This document shows, in pieces, positions 45,219-63,152 of a stretch of DNA of 64,000 bases (positions are counted from its first letter, which is position 1; every line of letters starts with the position of its first letter). The DNA is from Prorocentrum cordatum (lineage: Eukaryota > Sar > Dinophyceae > Prorocentrales > Prorocentraceae). A model generated the notes under the pieces. The model worked only from the letters and a program-made list of their open reading frames with translations, searched no databases and was not told the origin of the DNA. The stretch covers positions 569,052 through 633,051 of the forward strand of contig CAUYUJ010017826.1 of assembly GCA_963575745.1 (NCBI GenBank), in the 5' to 3' direction. Position numbers and translations under genes: made by a program.

Positions 45219-46240
45219 AGGACCCGATGGGGAAAGAAGGAGGGGGAAGAAGGGGAGGACGAGGAGGAGCAGAAGGAGGAGGAGGAACAAGAGGAGGACG
45301 AGGAGGAGGAGGAGGAGGACGAGGAAGAACCAGGAGGAGGAAAAGCAGGAGGAGGAGGAGGAAGAGGACCGACGAGGGGAGGCGGGAAGCCTGCGGCACC
45401 CCAGGAGAGGGTAGCGCTTCATGCAGAGTGGTGCTGCCTCAGGGGCTGGAAGACTTGGCTGGCTCTGCCAAGTCTCTTGCCCCTGACCCTCGGAGGTCGA
45501 TGGGGGGGGCGGGGGAAATGTCCGGTCGCGTTTGGCCCTTAGGACTGTTTCTCTTTAGACTCTGGCGCGTTTGCACGGGGGGGGGGGCGGGACGTGGCGG
45601 GGTCCGCAGGGAGATCTGAACCTCACGCACGCCATGACACATTTGCACGCCCTTTTGGCCCAGCGCTCTTTGAAAAGGCGGCGGGGAGGTGGGGGGGGGA
45701 TATTCCATGGGTCCGAAGCGAGCGCCCTCCTTATCAGGCCTTCGAAGGCCCCCGGAGCCGGAGGCCTGCGGAGGCCTCTGAAGACCTCCTAGGAGCTCTG
45801 GGGTCAGGATCCAGGGAGGGTGTCGAGCTTACCGCCCTGTCCTCCCTGTCCTGCCTGGTCCTCGGCCAGGCGTGGGGTCGCGGGCTGCTTCTCTCTTGGG
45901 CAGGCCCCGGGCGCAAACTGCAAGCTCCTCCCTCGACCCCCCTCCTACGCCTCCTCGGGGGCCCTCCTGCTGCTCCTCCGCGTAGTCGTCGTCAGGCATT
46001 ATCCTTCTTCTTCTCCTTCTGGTGGTCCTCTGCGTCGTCGTCGTCGTCCTCCCCGTGTTCTCCCATTCCCCTCCTCTACTCATCCTCCCTCTCACTCCCC
46101 GCATCCTCTGTTCAATTTCGTCGTCTCCTCCTCCTCCTCTTCCTTCTCCTTCTTCTGCTCCTGCTCCTGCTCCTCCTCCTCCTCCTCCTCTTGCTCATCA
46201 ATCCTCCCGGCTCCTCCGATGAAGCATCATAAGCTGCCCT
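45219..46240. repeat. polypurine and polypyrimidine tracts
   Basis: 45225-45385 is GGA-rich on plus; 45990-46200 is TCC/TCG-rich on plus. Between them GC-rich DNA with G runs (45500-45520, 45580-45590) and no gene. Glu-rich frames across the purine tracts are artefacts. Confidence 0.8.
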
Positions 46241-47388
46241 TGGCATCAAAGGGGCATCTTCTGGGCGACTCGCACTCATGCTCACGGTCGCATCGACACT
46301 GCGTGTGAAATGGCACAAGGCATGAACACCTTAACCCAACAATGCATGTGTGGAACGCGCCTCTGCGCGCGCGCGGGGACCTCGGTTCGACCTGGGATTT
46401 TTTCCGGACCGGTGCGAGCGGAAAAAGGCCCCTCTAGGGCCAGCGAGCTGGCCGACCTCGGCGCTGTCTCCCAAAGCGCTGTCACGGCATGCATAACTTT
46501 GCGGAGATGAACGAGACTACCCTCCAACGTCCAACTTGATATGCGTCTCTCCATCCACGTGCACGTAGACATGACCAGTCACATGCAGTGCAACGGGGAT
46601 CTCTTCATCTACCATCACGCGATCAAGATCCCCGCAAGCAAGCTCCTCATGACAAACAGGTCGCACTGCTTGCGGAGCAGAACGCTATAAACGAGGTGGG
46701 TCAGCCACGAACAACATAGCATCCCCAAGCATGTAGCTCTATAAGATCAGCTGTCCATGCCGCCTTCTCCTCTGCTGCTTTCGCATCCTCCTGGCGGTGC
46801 TGGGAAGGGGGGGGCGACGCCACATTACGGGCCATGGCCAGAAAGAGTTGATGACCAGCAGACTTGAGCTGAACAGGGTGGGGAGATAGCAGCTAGCCAT
46901 CAACACTAGCGAGACACCACGATTGGGATCACGTGTTACAGGCAGCAGACAGGTCATAAACACCAAGTGTTAGGCTGATATCGCAACCCCATGTAGAAAG
47001 TGTGGCTCGGTTGAAGGGTGTTGGGGGTGTGTGGGTGGCAGGTGGCTGGGTGCAAGGTGTGGCGGGTGGCCGGTGGACAGATGAATGAATTGGTGGATAG
47101 GGCGATGCTTTGAGTGCCGGTGGGAGTTATGTAGGTGGGTGGTGGGTGGCGTGTGATGGTTGGGTGACATCTGTGCTAGGTGGTGGACAAGTGAGCGTTT
47201 GAGTGGGTGGCAGGTGGGTCATGGTGAGTTAGGGACTGGACAATGAAGGATGGAGCAAGGGAGGACCAATCCTGCGAGCGAGAGGTGCCGAAATCCGAGC
47301 GAGGGTCGCCGGCCGAACCCCGGGGGAGGGGCGCGTCCGAGCGCTCGCGGGCGCGTCTCCTCGGCGCGCCCAGGAGCCTCTGCGTTCT
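46241..47388. other. unique DNA and GGTGGGTGGC-rich tract, no supported gene
   Basis: 46241-46980 is moderate-GC DNA without a convincing frame. 47000-47230 is rich in GGTGGGTGGCAGGTGG-type words. A GGTTCGA word at 46382 was considered as a tRNA or SINE B-box and rejected. Confidence 0.4.
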
Positions 47389-49643
47389 CGTCCTCGTGCT
47401 CCTCGTCGTTCTCTCCTCGCCGCCGCCGTCGCCGTCCTCGTCGTCCTCCTCTTGGTCGTCCTCGTCCCCCTCCTCCTCCTCCTCCCCCTCCTCCTCCTCC
47501 TCCTCGCCCTTCTTGGGGAGGGGGGGGCCCAGGCAGGCCGTGGGCGAGCACCCCGCGGCCCTGCATCCATGACTCAGGCGGAGCGGCGGGTGCGCGGCTC
47601 CTCGGCGCGCACGACCCACCTCCAGCCCTTCTCCTCCTGGTTCCTCGGCGCCGTCTTGCCGCCCTGCGGGCTTGGCGGCCCCAGCGGTAGCGGGAGGCTC
47701 GAGGGAAGCACCTGTTTCCGAACAGGTCTTCAGCATGAATCACACGAGAAGTTCGGCCTGACATCTCCGATGTGAACATACCCAGTGAAGAATGATGGAA
47801 GTCATCAGTTGCAGCGGGCGAGAGACCCTCTTCCCGCGGCATGCCTTCCGCCCTTATCTGTGGCAACTCATGGGAACCTCCCAAGTAATTCTGGAGGCTC
47901 TTGCGAGTCGACGCTGACCGACGCTGGTCGGACCTAGCTGACGCTAATCGGCGCGAATCGACGCAACATCGGCGCTTCCTCATCGATTGCCCGACGCCAG
48001 CACGCGCTAGCCCACTCGAAAAACAGAATTGCGAGGACACACGAAGCACCCATATGCTACCGAAGCTCTGGTGGTGTTCAAGGCGTCTCTGAGCCAACAC
48101 CGACTGTCGTGGCACGGTCGCCTGACCAAAGGCAGCGCTCGACCGTGATATGTAGCCCCAGCGTGCTCCTGGGTGCAAACGTGACTGTCCTGCCTCACAG
48201 TCAGAGGTGCAAACAGAATTGATGGCCCTTGCGCGCTCCGCCCACGAGCAACTGACTCCACAAGTACCCAGGACGGAGGAAGACGGCATGATACCTGATT
48301 CAAGCGGTCCTGGCGGGGCTGTGGTACTCTAGTGCCTTCGCACGCTGACCCCCTGGCCCCCCGTGGAGCACCGGGCCCGCCAGCCGACTGTGGCAAGGGA
48401 GACCTAAGCCGGCTGTGGGCACGGGAAGCGTAGGCCCCGCAATCGCGGTCGAGTGTGAGGGGGCGCCCGGGCCGCCTTGCCCAGGCCTGCGGGGCTCGAG
48501 CGCGGGCTATTCTTCTCTATAGGGCCAGCCCGCCGCGGGCGGCGACATTCTTCGTGGCAGCAGGCGCGAAGCAGGAGCTGCTCTGTGGCAAACCAAGAGT
48601 GGGCGCCCCGAGGAACGCCACGTTGGTGTATGGCAAGGTTCGGCTGCACATGCAAAGAAGACTCCTGCCGCAGGCGCTCATGTATAGGCATGACAAGCCC
48701 GCCGCTGGCACCGTTTTTTTTGGGTTGTCTGCGTTTGTTGTTGCGGTGGTGGGGGATGCTAAGCAATGTGGGTCAGCTCGCGGGTGTTGGCCGTGTCTGG
48801 GTGGCTGGTGGGTCCTGGGCTGGGTCGTGGGGTGGGTCGCGGGATGTGTCGCGGTTGGGTCGCGGGGCGGACGAGGACGCCGCCAACAAGAAGAGCCTCA
48901 CCTCCAGTTGTAGCATCAAAGGCAACCATTTACTCAACCACCCAAGGAAAGTGTAAAGCCGTTCCCCCACTCCGTTGAACAGCTTTTCCGCCTCCTCCAC
49001 CTCCGCCTGATCAACATATTCCTCGCCACAACCATTTCCCCTTGCTTCCAGTCCTGGGAGCCCTGGCCTTAGCCCTGCTCCTATTCCTAGCCATACGCTT
49101 GCCCATGCTCTCGCACAAAGTATCACCAACCCCCTAAAATACTCGACCGCAACCAATGCGGCACGGACAATGTGGTAAGGTCGCAATCGTGCAGTGGCTG
49201 CTGCATTGTCGATGGCCGAGCGGGCGCGAGGCGGACACCGAACCAACTGCGGCTTCAGCTTTCACTTGGCACCGGCTCAGATATAAACGACGCCACTGCT
49301 GCACGAAGATGGGACATCCTACCATGAACAACGCCCTAATTCAAAAACGGAAGCAGTGAGCCGTTTATCTGCAGAAGTCAAACTGTGAGTTTCATGCAGA
49401 GGCCGTGAGTTGAAACAGCTACACATACGAGGAGCGACGGGCATAGTACGTTTTGTATTTCACCACGGGCAAGCACATGCCAATCATGTTTGGTAATTAT
49501 GGGTGACAATCGTCCTCCTGCCCCCCCCACCCGTGTGTCCATCCCACCTTATCCCCCGTCCTTGTACCACCATTTTACACACACGCGCGCGTACAAGTGC
49601 GCATTGTTACACATTGGGTGCTTCCGGCCAGCGCCAAGCGTTT
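47389..49643. other. TCC tract then unique DNA, no firm gene
   Basis: 47389-47515 is a TCC/TCG tract. Near 47910-47985 a 12-bp word like CGACGCTGACCGACGCTGGTC repeats. A plus-strand frame at 48455-48913 contains protein-like sequence (AGAKQELLCGKPRVGAPRNA; YGKVRLHMQRRLLPQALMYR) that may be one exon, and a minus-strand frame at 48773-49246 contains EEYVDQAEVEEAEKLFNGVG; neither has a recognisable domain. Confidence 0.35.
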
Positions 49644-49651
49644 GGACGTGG

Positions 49652-50928
49652 AAAAGAGCGTGTTCTACCGCTGCTGGCGGAAAACTGGGGGGGGGCACTG
49701 GGGGTTCCCAATCCGTCCCTCTCCCCCCCCTCGAAAACCGCGGGGGGTCACTACCGATTCCTAACTCCCTCTCCCCCCCTCCCCAGTCCATCATGAAAAG
49801 GGTGAGGGTCACTACCGGTTCGAACCCCCCGCGCCGCCAGCAAACGATTCCCGCGCCTCGTGACAGTGGGACAGTAGTGGGGACACTGGGACAGTGGTGG
49901 GGACTGTGGTGGTGGGGACAATAGTGTGGGGACAGTGGGACAATGGTGGGGACAGTGGGGACAGTAGGACAGTGGTGTGGTGGGGACGGTGGTGGTGGGG
50001 ACGGTGGTGAGGGGACAGTGGGAGAGTGGTGGGGACAGTGGGGACAGTGGACAGCAGTGGGGACGGTAGTGGTGGGGACAGTGGTGAGGGCGGTGATGAG
50101 GACGGCGGTGGGGAAATGGGACAGTGGTACAGGTGGGGAGAGTGGTGGGGACAGTGGAGTGGTGGGGACAGTGGGGACAATGGTGGAAACAGTGTGATAG
50201 TGGTGGGGAAAGTGGGGACATTGGTGGGGACGGTGTTGGTGGGGACAGTGTGGGGACAGTGGGACGGTGGTGGGACAGTGGGGACAGTAGGACAGTGGTG
50301 GGGACAGTCGTGGTGGGGACGGTGGTGAGGGCGGTGATGAGGACGATGGTGGGACAATGGGACAGCGGTACAGTGGGGACAGTGGGACAGTGGTGGGAAC
50401 AGTTGGCCAGCCCAGTGGGACAGCAGTGGGGAAAGTAGGGACTGGGAGAGTGGTGGGGACAGTGGGACAGTGGTGGGAACAGTTGGGACAGTGGGACCGT
50501 GGTGGGGACAGTGGTGGGGACAGTAGGACAGTGCGACAGTGGTTGGGGCACTGGTGGGGACAGTGGGGACAGTGGTGGGAACAGTGGGACAGTGGGATAG
50601 TGGTGGGGCCGGTGGTGGTGGTGGGGACAATGGTGAAGGCGGTGGTGAGGACGGTGGTGGGGAGCCGGGAGCCGTTTGCCGGCCGGCGGCGAATGGGGGG
50701 GTGGGCGTTCGAACCGGTAGTGACCCCCCGGTTTTAAGGAGGGAGAGGGGAAGGGAGGGGGGGGTTCGAACCGGTAGTGACCCCCCCTGGGTTTCCGGAG
50801 AGGGGAGTTTTCAGGGTGAGAGGTTCGAGAAGGGGGTGGGATTTTCGGAAGGGGGGGCGGGGACCCCCGGGTTCCAGACGAAGGAGGAACATTTTCCGCA
50901 GGAAAGCGGCGATGGATCACGCCCTCTC
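49652..50928 (-). mobile_element. inverted-repeat element X, copy 2
   Basis: 1277 bp in opposite orientation to copy 1. Ends AAAAGAGCGTG and (reverse complement) GAGAGGGCGTG. GGACGTGG occurs immediately outside both ends (49644-49651 and 50929-50936), a clean 8-bp target duplication in non-repetitive flanks. Sub-terminal TCACTACCGGTTCGA words face inward as in copy 1, and the core is a GGGGACAGTGGGACAGTGG minisatellite, the complement of the copy 1 core. No transposase. An 8-bp duplication is typical of hAT and P-like elements, but the ends are not diagnostic. Confidence 0.85.
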
Positions 50929-50936
50929 GGACGTGG

Positions 50937-51246
50937 GGACATGTGGGGGCCACTCAGAGACTCATATCGAAACAGATGCAATCATGTGCAGCTGCGTTTG
51001 CCACTGGAGCGCAAGTGGCTGTTCTTGATATGCTAACCACCGGATGTCGTCTGCCAGCCCCATTACCTCGGCCCCATGTGCCTTATCCTGGATGCTCTGG
51101 CCCCTGCTCATGCTCGGGCTGCTGCTCCACCTCCATTGTTGTCATGGCAAACCTCGCTACAAATCTCAATGTAGCGGACTTGCCAGGCAGCGCGTCTAGT
51201 GGGCCCACGCAAACTGAAAGGGGCACGCGCCAGCTACACACATATG
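50937..51246. other. unique DNA, no gene
   Basis: Short stretch between X copy 2 and the CTGT microsatellite; no frame or motif stands out. Confidence 0.4.
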
Positions 51247-51251
51247 CAGCA

Positions 51252-51286
<35 letters not shown>

Positions 51287-51287
51287 A

Positions 51288-51326
<39 letters not shown>

Positions 51327-51710
51327 ATGTATGTATGTATGCATGTATGTATGCATGTGGTTGTATGCATGCATGTATGTATGTATGCATGCATGCAGGC
51401 ATGCATGTATGCATATATTTATGTATATATTTATTTATATATATATATATATATATGTGTATGCATGTAGGTATGTATGTATGTACGTATGCATGTATGT
51501 ATGTGTGTATGTATGCATGCATGCATGCATGCATGCATGCATGCATGCATGTATGTATGTATGTATGTATGTATGTATGTGTGTATGGATGTATGTGCGA
51601 ACGCAACGATATGTGTATGTATGCATATATGTCTGCATGTACGAAACTATCGATATATGTATGTATACATGCATGCATGCATGCATTGATGTATGTTTCT
51701 ATGTATGTGT
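51247..51710. repeat. CTGT then ATGT/ATGC microsatellite
   Basis: (CTGT)n to about 51325, then (ATGT)n with ATGC and TATATA interruptions. Confidence 0.95.
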
Positions 51711-52274
51711 GACCGGATGTCTATTTAGTCGCAAGGCGGAAGGAATTCAAGAGCACGCGCAGACGTCCGTACAGAAAGAGTCCCACTCTCCATCCCCGGT
51801 CTTTACGATCTTTGTCTCACTCTCTGGTCGCTGTCCCCGTCCACATCCGTCCGCGCCCCACCGTCCCCACAACGGAACCCGTGTTTGTCCGTGCCCACCC
51901 AATTCCCGTTACCATCCCCGTCCCCGCCCCTGGTCCCGTCTCCGCCGCCAGCCGCCTCCTCCTCCTCATCATCCTGCACCTCCTTCGTCTTCCGCCTCCT
52001 TCTCCTCCCCCTCCTCCTCCTCCTCATCCCCCTCTTCCTTTTCCTCCTCCTCCTCCTCCCACTCATTCTCATGCTCGTCCTCCTCCTCCTCCGCCTCCGT
52101 GTCCTTGTCTGCGTCATCCTTTTCGCCGCACTCATCGTTTTTTCTTTCGTCTGCGTCCGTGCCATACGTTTGTTTTCTCACCATCTCGTGCCATTATCGT
52201 CCTCGCCCCCGTCCTCGTCCCCCTGCTCCTCACTCTCATCCTTCTCCTGCTCCGCCTGCCCCTGTCAAAGACCT
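51711..52274. repeat. CCGT-rich then TCC polypyrimidine tract
   Basis: 51830-51950 is rich in GTCCCCGTCC-like words; 51955-52260 is TCC/TCA-rich. On the minus strand this reads as a Glu/Asp-rich peptide, which I treat as an artefact. Confidence 0.75.
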
Positions 52275-52425
52275 AAACTTTCGGAAGTAACCGCGGGTTG
52301 GGTCGACGCCGGACCCCATCCCTGGCGCGCGGAGCGCGCCGGGGGCACCGCCGCAGGCGCCCCCGGGCGCCGCCAGGTGCCCCCAGCGCCGACCCGGGAC
52401 ATCTGCGAGGCCCTCCCGGAAGTTT
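52275..52425 (+). mobile_element. MITE-like element, family C, copy 3
   Basis: Ends AAACTTTCGGAAG (left) and, reverse complemented, AAACTTCCGGGAG (right) form terminal inverted repeats. The centre contains TGGCGCGCGGAGCGCGCC then GGGGGC, shared with copy 1 at 22891. About 150 bp. Confidence 0.55.
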
Positions 52426-52941
52426 GTCTGTGCTGAGCTGTCGTCTTCGGGCGTCCCCTCCGCCTCCTACCTCAAGCCTTTCCCTGCCGCTGCTGCTCCC
52501 CCTCTCCTCGAACCCGCCCCCGCGGCGCCGCGCGCCTCGAACTGCAGGAGGGCATCGGTGATCCCGATGACCTTCAGGCGCATGCCCTGGGCGGGCGTAC
52601 GCGGCGCAGGGTGTTGCGAGAGGGGAGGCTCCAACCGACCTGCCCGCGGGAGCCCCGCTACCCGAAGCTACGCCTCCCTGTCCTCCCACCCTTCCTGCTT
52701 TCGTCGGGAGCTTCTAAGACGGAGGGGCGACTGGACGCGCGACACGACTATCTGTGCAGTGAAGCCTGCCCACCCCGATATCCGCTGATGTCATACCAGA
52801 GGGGCGGGGGGTGCGTGGAAGAGGGGGGGTAGCAAATCACTTCCCGAGGCATGTGCGAGGACGAGGGGGGGGACCGTGGAGCGTCTTGAAGTAAGATGGG
52901 GCCATGAAATCTGGGAGATATTATGGCTCAAGCCATGATAC
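52426..52941. other. GC-rich DNA, no supported gene
   Basis: Overlapping short frames only; G runs at 52800-52880. Confidence 0.4.
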
Positions 52942-53979
52942 CTACACACACGTGGCTCTCATAACCCTATTGAACGTCCTATGTTTCTCTGGAGCCGTTC
53001 CCAACCGTGCCTTCAACGAACATGGGCCAAACACGCGTAACGCACGGCCGAGTAACACTGTACGGCCCGAGCGCCAGGTGCCGAGGAGTAGAGTGCAGGC
53101 ACGTCTTGCACATGGCTCGACATCTGGGATGCCCAAACTTCTGGAAACAAGATGAAACAACTCCAAGGCCAAACACACCCGGATGGCAGATGCGTCTGAG
53201 GTGCAAGGACAAAACAATCGTGCAAAGCAGCATTTGAGCGCCACCAAGCGCGATACTTGAGGTGATTACCACATCGGGCCATACAACTGATTGCCGTACT
53301 ACAAACCTTGCAATACGCCAACAACTAAAAACTCTGGAGGACTTTGTTCTCCATCAACATGCACGTGCCCATGCCACCCAAGCAAGACACAACTGTCGCT
53401 AAAAAGTGAGCCGGATCTGCGCACACCAGGGAGGAGCGTTGATTTGATCGCCATCCAGCAAAATAGCCACATACAACGCCTCGCCAGAAGGACGATTGCC
53501 AAACAACTTTCGCAGAGCAATGTACATGATTAGTTCCCCCCTGGCAGTGACAGCTGCCATACAAAGAACACTGTTCGTATGAATGCCTATGCCAGAAACA
53601 CCGTTGGCTTCACTGCCACACGGCAATCTTTGTTCAACACAACTGCAATGCACAGCCCCAACAAACAATTGGTCAACCTAACGCACATGCTGTTACATAG
53701 CACGTGGTACGACTGGTACACCGTGCCAGGGGAAGAAAACCACCACGAAATTCCTCTGACGAAGACGTCCATTGCCACCACCGACCATTCCATGAAGCAA
53801 ACCACTGAATAGACATGGTATGCCAGCGCTCCATCCGTATGTTTACGCGGGCCTAGCTCAGGCAAACCGAAAGCTTGTGCTTGTAGCGTGTGTCGGCCGC
53901 GGCCACAGCGACACGATATGCCCTGCAAGCGGATAGCATGTCGCTCCACTCCGCGGGACGGGAGGCTGGGCAAGTCCAA
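52942..53979 (-). pseudogene. coding-like minus-strand region, unidentified
   Basis: Base composition is less GC-rich than the surroundings. On the minus strand protein-like pieces follow one another in different frames: 53668-53399 contains NGVSGIGIHTNSVLCMAAVT, ALRKLFGNRPSGEALYVAIL and DGDQINAPPW; 53247-52942 is open for 101 codons; 53979-53587 for 130 codons. No domain recognised. The frame changes suggest a decayed gene or element, or exons whose borders I could not place. Confidence 0.3.
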
Positions 53980-54099
53980 TGCGCGTTGACCGTGGAAGAC
54001 TGGGACGTGTTTGGCGTGTCGCTCAGAGGCGTGGTGGGCCAGAACCGGCGGCGTGACACGCTAAGCAAACGTTCCTGATCGTAACCACCTTCTGCCCCC

Positions 54100-54450
54100 T
54101 CCGCCCCCTCCATGCCTGCTGCCGTTCTCCCGCCAGCTCCTTCCTTCAACTTGGAGCCTCCTCCTGCTCCTCCTGCTCCCTCCGCCCCTCGCTGCCTGCT
54201 CGTCCTTCTGCTGCTGGCTCCTCCTTCCACTTCGGAGCCTCCTCCTCGCTCTTGCCATTCAGAGCCTCTCCTTCCCCCATCCTCCTCCCCGCTCCCCTCC
54301 TCCCCCTCTCCTCATCCCTGTGCCTGGAGAGTCCTCCTTCTACCTCCGCCACACACACCGCCGCTCCTGCCCTCGCAGCATCCTCCCCCTCCCCCCATCC
54401 ATCCCTCCTCATCCTCCGCGACCTCCTCTTCCTTCCTTTCTCAACATTTG
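54100..54450. repeat. TCC polypyrimidine tract
   Basis: TCC/CTC-rich on plus, with a few CGCC and CTTC variants; no gene. Confidence 0.8.
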
Positions 54451-54609
54451 CGCGCGCAGTGCTGGGCCAGCATTGAAAGAAGCCGGACTGGTTATGCACA
54501 CTGGGCAAGGATGCGAAGTCCGACATTTGTTTGTTATGCTGCGCTTGTGCCTGTGAAGCTTGAAATCGCGCAGAGAAGACAACGTATAATCGAACACACT
54601 GGCTCTGGC

Positions 54610-55008
54610 AGTAAACGAAACTAAACGGGTAGGACAGAAGATGCCAAACATGGCAGCACTAAGCGTACCATATGCATGCCACGCTCGATCACTTGTTCTA
54701 AAGCCCATGTAGCTCCACAGCGCGTCGCCCCACGAGTGCTACCATTATCGGACAAACATATGGATCCACAAACTGAGGACCAGAACTGCTCAGGGGCGGA
54801 AGAACACCTCCATGTCAGTTTCCCCCAATGTCCATGGTATGATTGACAAGTAAGCCTCAGGTAAATGTGAGATTATGTTTTCCTCGGGCTGATGCGACAC
54901 GACTGGGTCTGCAATGTGCGCGTTCGCCGCCAAACCGCTAAATAGAATTTCCAATAATAATTTGGGGACCATCCATTCGAGTATTAGGGACTTGCCCGGT
55001 TTTTTCAC
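54610..55008 (-). CDS. coding-like minus-strand segments, unidentified
   Basis: 55008-54790 is open for 72 codons with protein-like sequence (KPGKSLILEWMVPKLLLEIL; HLPEAYLSIIPWTLGETDME). 54710-54610 has WGDALWSYMGFRTSDRAWHA in another frame. They may be downstream exons of the gene at 55050-55643 but no splice borders could be fixed, and alternative frames are also open. Confidence 0.3.
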
Positions 55009-55049
55009 GGGGGCGTATCAAATCAAATAAAGGGGTTCGCAATGCTCAC

Positions 55050-55175
55050 CGACTCGCCCGACAGAGTGCTGGGCACACGCGCGCAAAATTCGCGATGTTC
55101 GTGTGGACGTCCGCGACGTCGTAGTTGGCACACTTGGCGGGCCACTCCGCGGCGGTGCAGGCAACGCACGATCGC
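55050..55175 (-). CDS. possible exon 3 of a minus-strand gene
   Basis: Encodes TAAEWPAKCANYDVADVHTN and IANFARVCPALCRAS, ending at a good donor (TCG|GTGAGC at 55050/55049). The upstream border was not found. The protein is unrecognised. Confidence 0.4.
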
Positions 55176-55349
55176 CTCTATGACCCCTGGCCCACGTAGA
55201 GTTCACTCGGGGCAATCATCGGCTAGAAATCAAGGAAGCAGCGCCCCCACAATTCCCACAAGACTCTGCACGGCAATCTCTGGTGGGACGTCACTGCACC
55301 TCGAAAACGATTCGAAATACATCCTTCTATCCCGCCCAGTATCCCAAAC

Positions 55350-55513
55350 CTATTAGCTGGTTCTCTGGAATGACTTGTTTCGTTCGGTCACTGAGGCACG
55401 CCAGATGGATGATGGAGCTGCGTGCTTTGGCAATCTTCTCACTTAATGCCGCGTCGGACATGGCAGTCACCACACGGCCGCAAGCCGAATTCACCAACAT
55501 CGCTTCGTACGTA
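55350..55513 (-). CDS. possible exon 2 of a minus-strand gene
   Basis: 164 nt between a GCACAG|T acceptor and a TAATAG|GTTTGG donor. It encodes a well-ordered peptide (YEAMLVNSACGRVVTAMSDA; LSEKIAKARSSIIHLACLSD; RTKQVIPENQL) with a helix-friendly heptad pattern. Family unknown. The frame meets a stop soon after the donor, consistent with a real exon end. Confidence 0.45.
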
Positions 55514-55557
55514 CTGTGCTTTTTTTCTGCTACAGGTCATGCGCACTTCATCTGGAC

Positions 55558-55643
55558 GTCGACGCAGCCGACATAATCTTCGTAAATTGCGGAGCTAAGA
55601 ACGACCCAGTCGCATCAATAAGCTCTAAAACAAGCATCGCATC
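55558..55643 (-). CDS. possible exon 1 of a minus-strand gene
   Basis: Encodes DAMLVLELIDATGSFLAPQF and TKIMSAAS. It can be joined in frame to exon 2 through a 44-nt intron with GT at 55557-55556 and AG at 55515-55514. The 5' border and start are not determined. An intron this short is unusual and lowers confidence in the junction. Confidence 0.35.
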
Positions 55644-55689
55644 AATACATCACAGATGCAGTCGGGGCAATAAGCCGTGTGTGAACCTC

Positions 55690-56558
55690 ATCTTGCGTAG
55701 GTGAATGGAAGCTGTTCCAGAAGTGTTTGTCCAGTGCTGCTAAGAATGTGAATCTCCCTCGCCGAAGCGGGGCTCAGAGCGCCAATCCTCCGTGCCACCG
55801 CGGCAGGGTCACAGAAAGCCCCCCCGAAGGAGCACGCGGTCGATGTTCGCAAAGGTTACGCCGTCGACCGCTAGCAATGGGGCGTACCGGCGCGTGGTCT
55901 ACTCACCCTCCCCCACCTCACCTCCCCTTCCTCCGCCTCCTCCTCCTCCTCCTCCTTCTCCTGCTCGATCTGTGAGGGGGAACGCTGGGGGGAGCCACCT
56001 TCGGTGGAGAAACATCGAGCTGGAATCGGCGATGTATGCGGCGCCGCTAGATTGGCGATGGGCGGCTGGTAACAGCACGCCCCAGCTAATACAGCATACC
56101 CACCGTGCATCCCTGAGAGCTGATCATCCTGGGCCGAGACATAGTTGATCGGGGGGAAGGGGCGGCGAGGCCGAATGTGGCATCGCCAGGGATAGCGCAA
56201 ATCGAATCTGCGATCCTCTTATGCTTAGTAGCAACGTTATCACGAAGTCCCCTCCCTCCACTCGTTCATCGTCACATCCTCTCCTCCTCTCCTCCCATTC
56301 TCTCCTCTCCAAGCCATATCCCCCCCAGAACTATTTCATCCATGGGAAATATTATTAGCGGAATCCGCCCGCCATGAGCTCCTACACACGTGCCTGTTTT
56401 CAACCGCAAAAAAGGACAAGCCTGATAAAACAACCCTAAATCCCGAATCTGATTTTTTTTTCTGAAGATCGGATCTGGCGCCTCCCTCCGCTGCCCACTC
56501 CACTCCCTCCGCTCTGACCCTCCCTCCCCTCCCCTGCCTTTCATTTGCCCTAAATTTT
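55690..56558. other. GC-rich DNA with MITE A fragment, no gene
   Basis: TCC tract at 55905-55965. 56005-56065 has ACATCGAGCTGGAATCGGCG and a palindrome ATTGGCGATGGGCGG that match the left part of MITE family A; the right end is not recognisable. 56258-56330 and 56480-56545 are pyrimidine-rich. Confidence 0.45.

Positions 56559-63152
<6,594 letters not shown>

Noticed and set aside
45174-45542. Glutamate-rich acidic protein across the SL relict
   Set aside because: The frame is a GGA tract on the strand opposite the LINE; similar Glu-rich frames accompany every purine tract in the window.
46378-46410. GGTTCGA word as a tRNA T-loop or SINE B-box
   Set aside because: The flanks do not form a T-stem and no A-box or acceptor stem was found at the right distance.
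52905-52935. TTATGGCTCAAG as a third SL relict
   Set aside because: Only the last ten or so bases match; the 5' half of the SL is absent.
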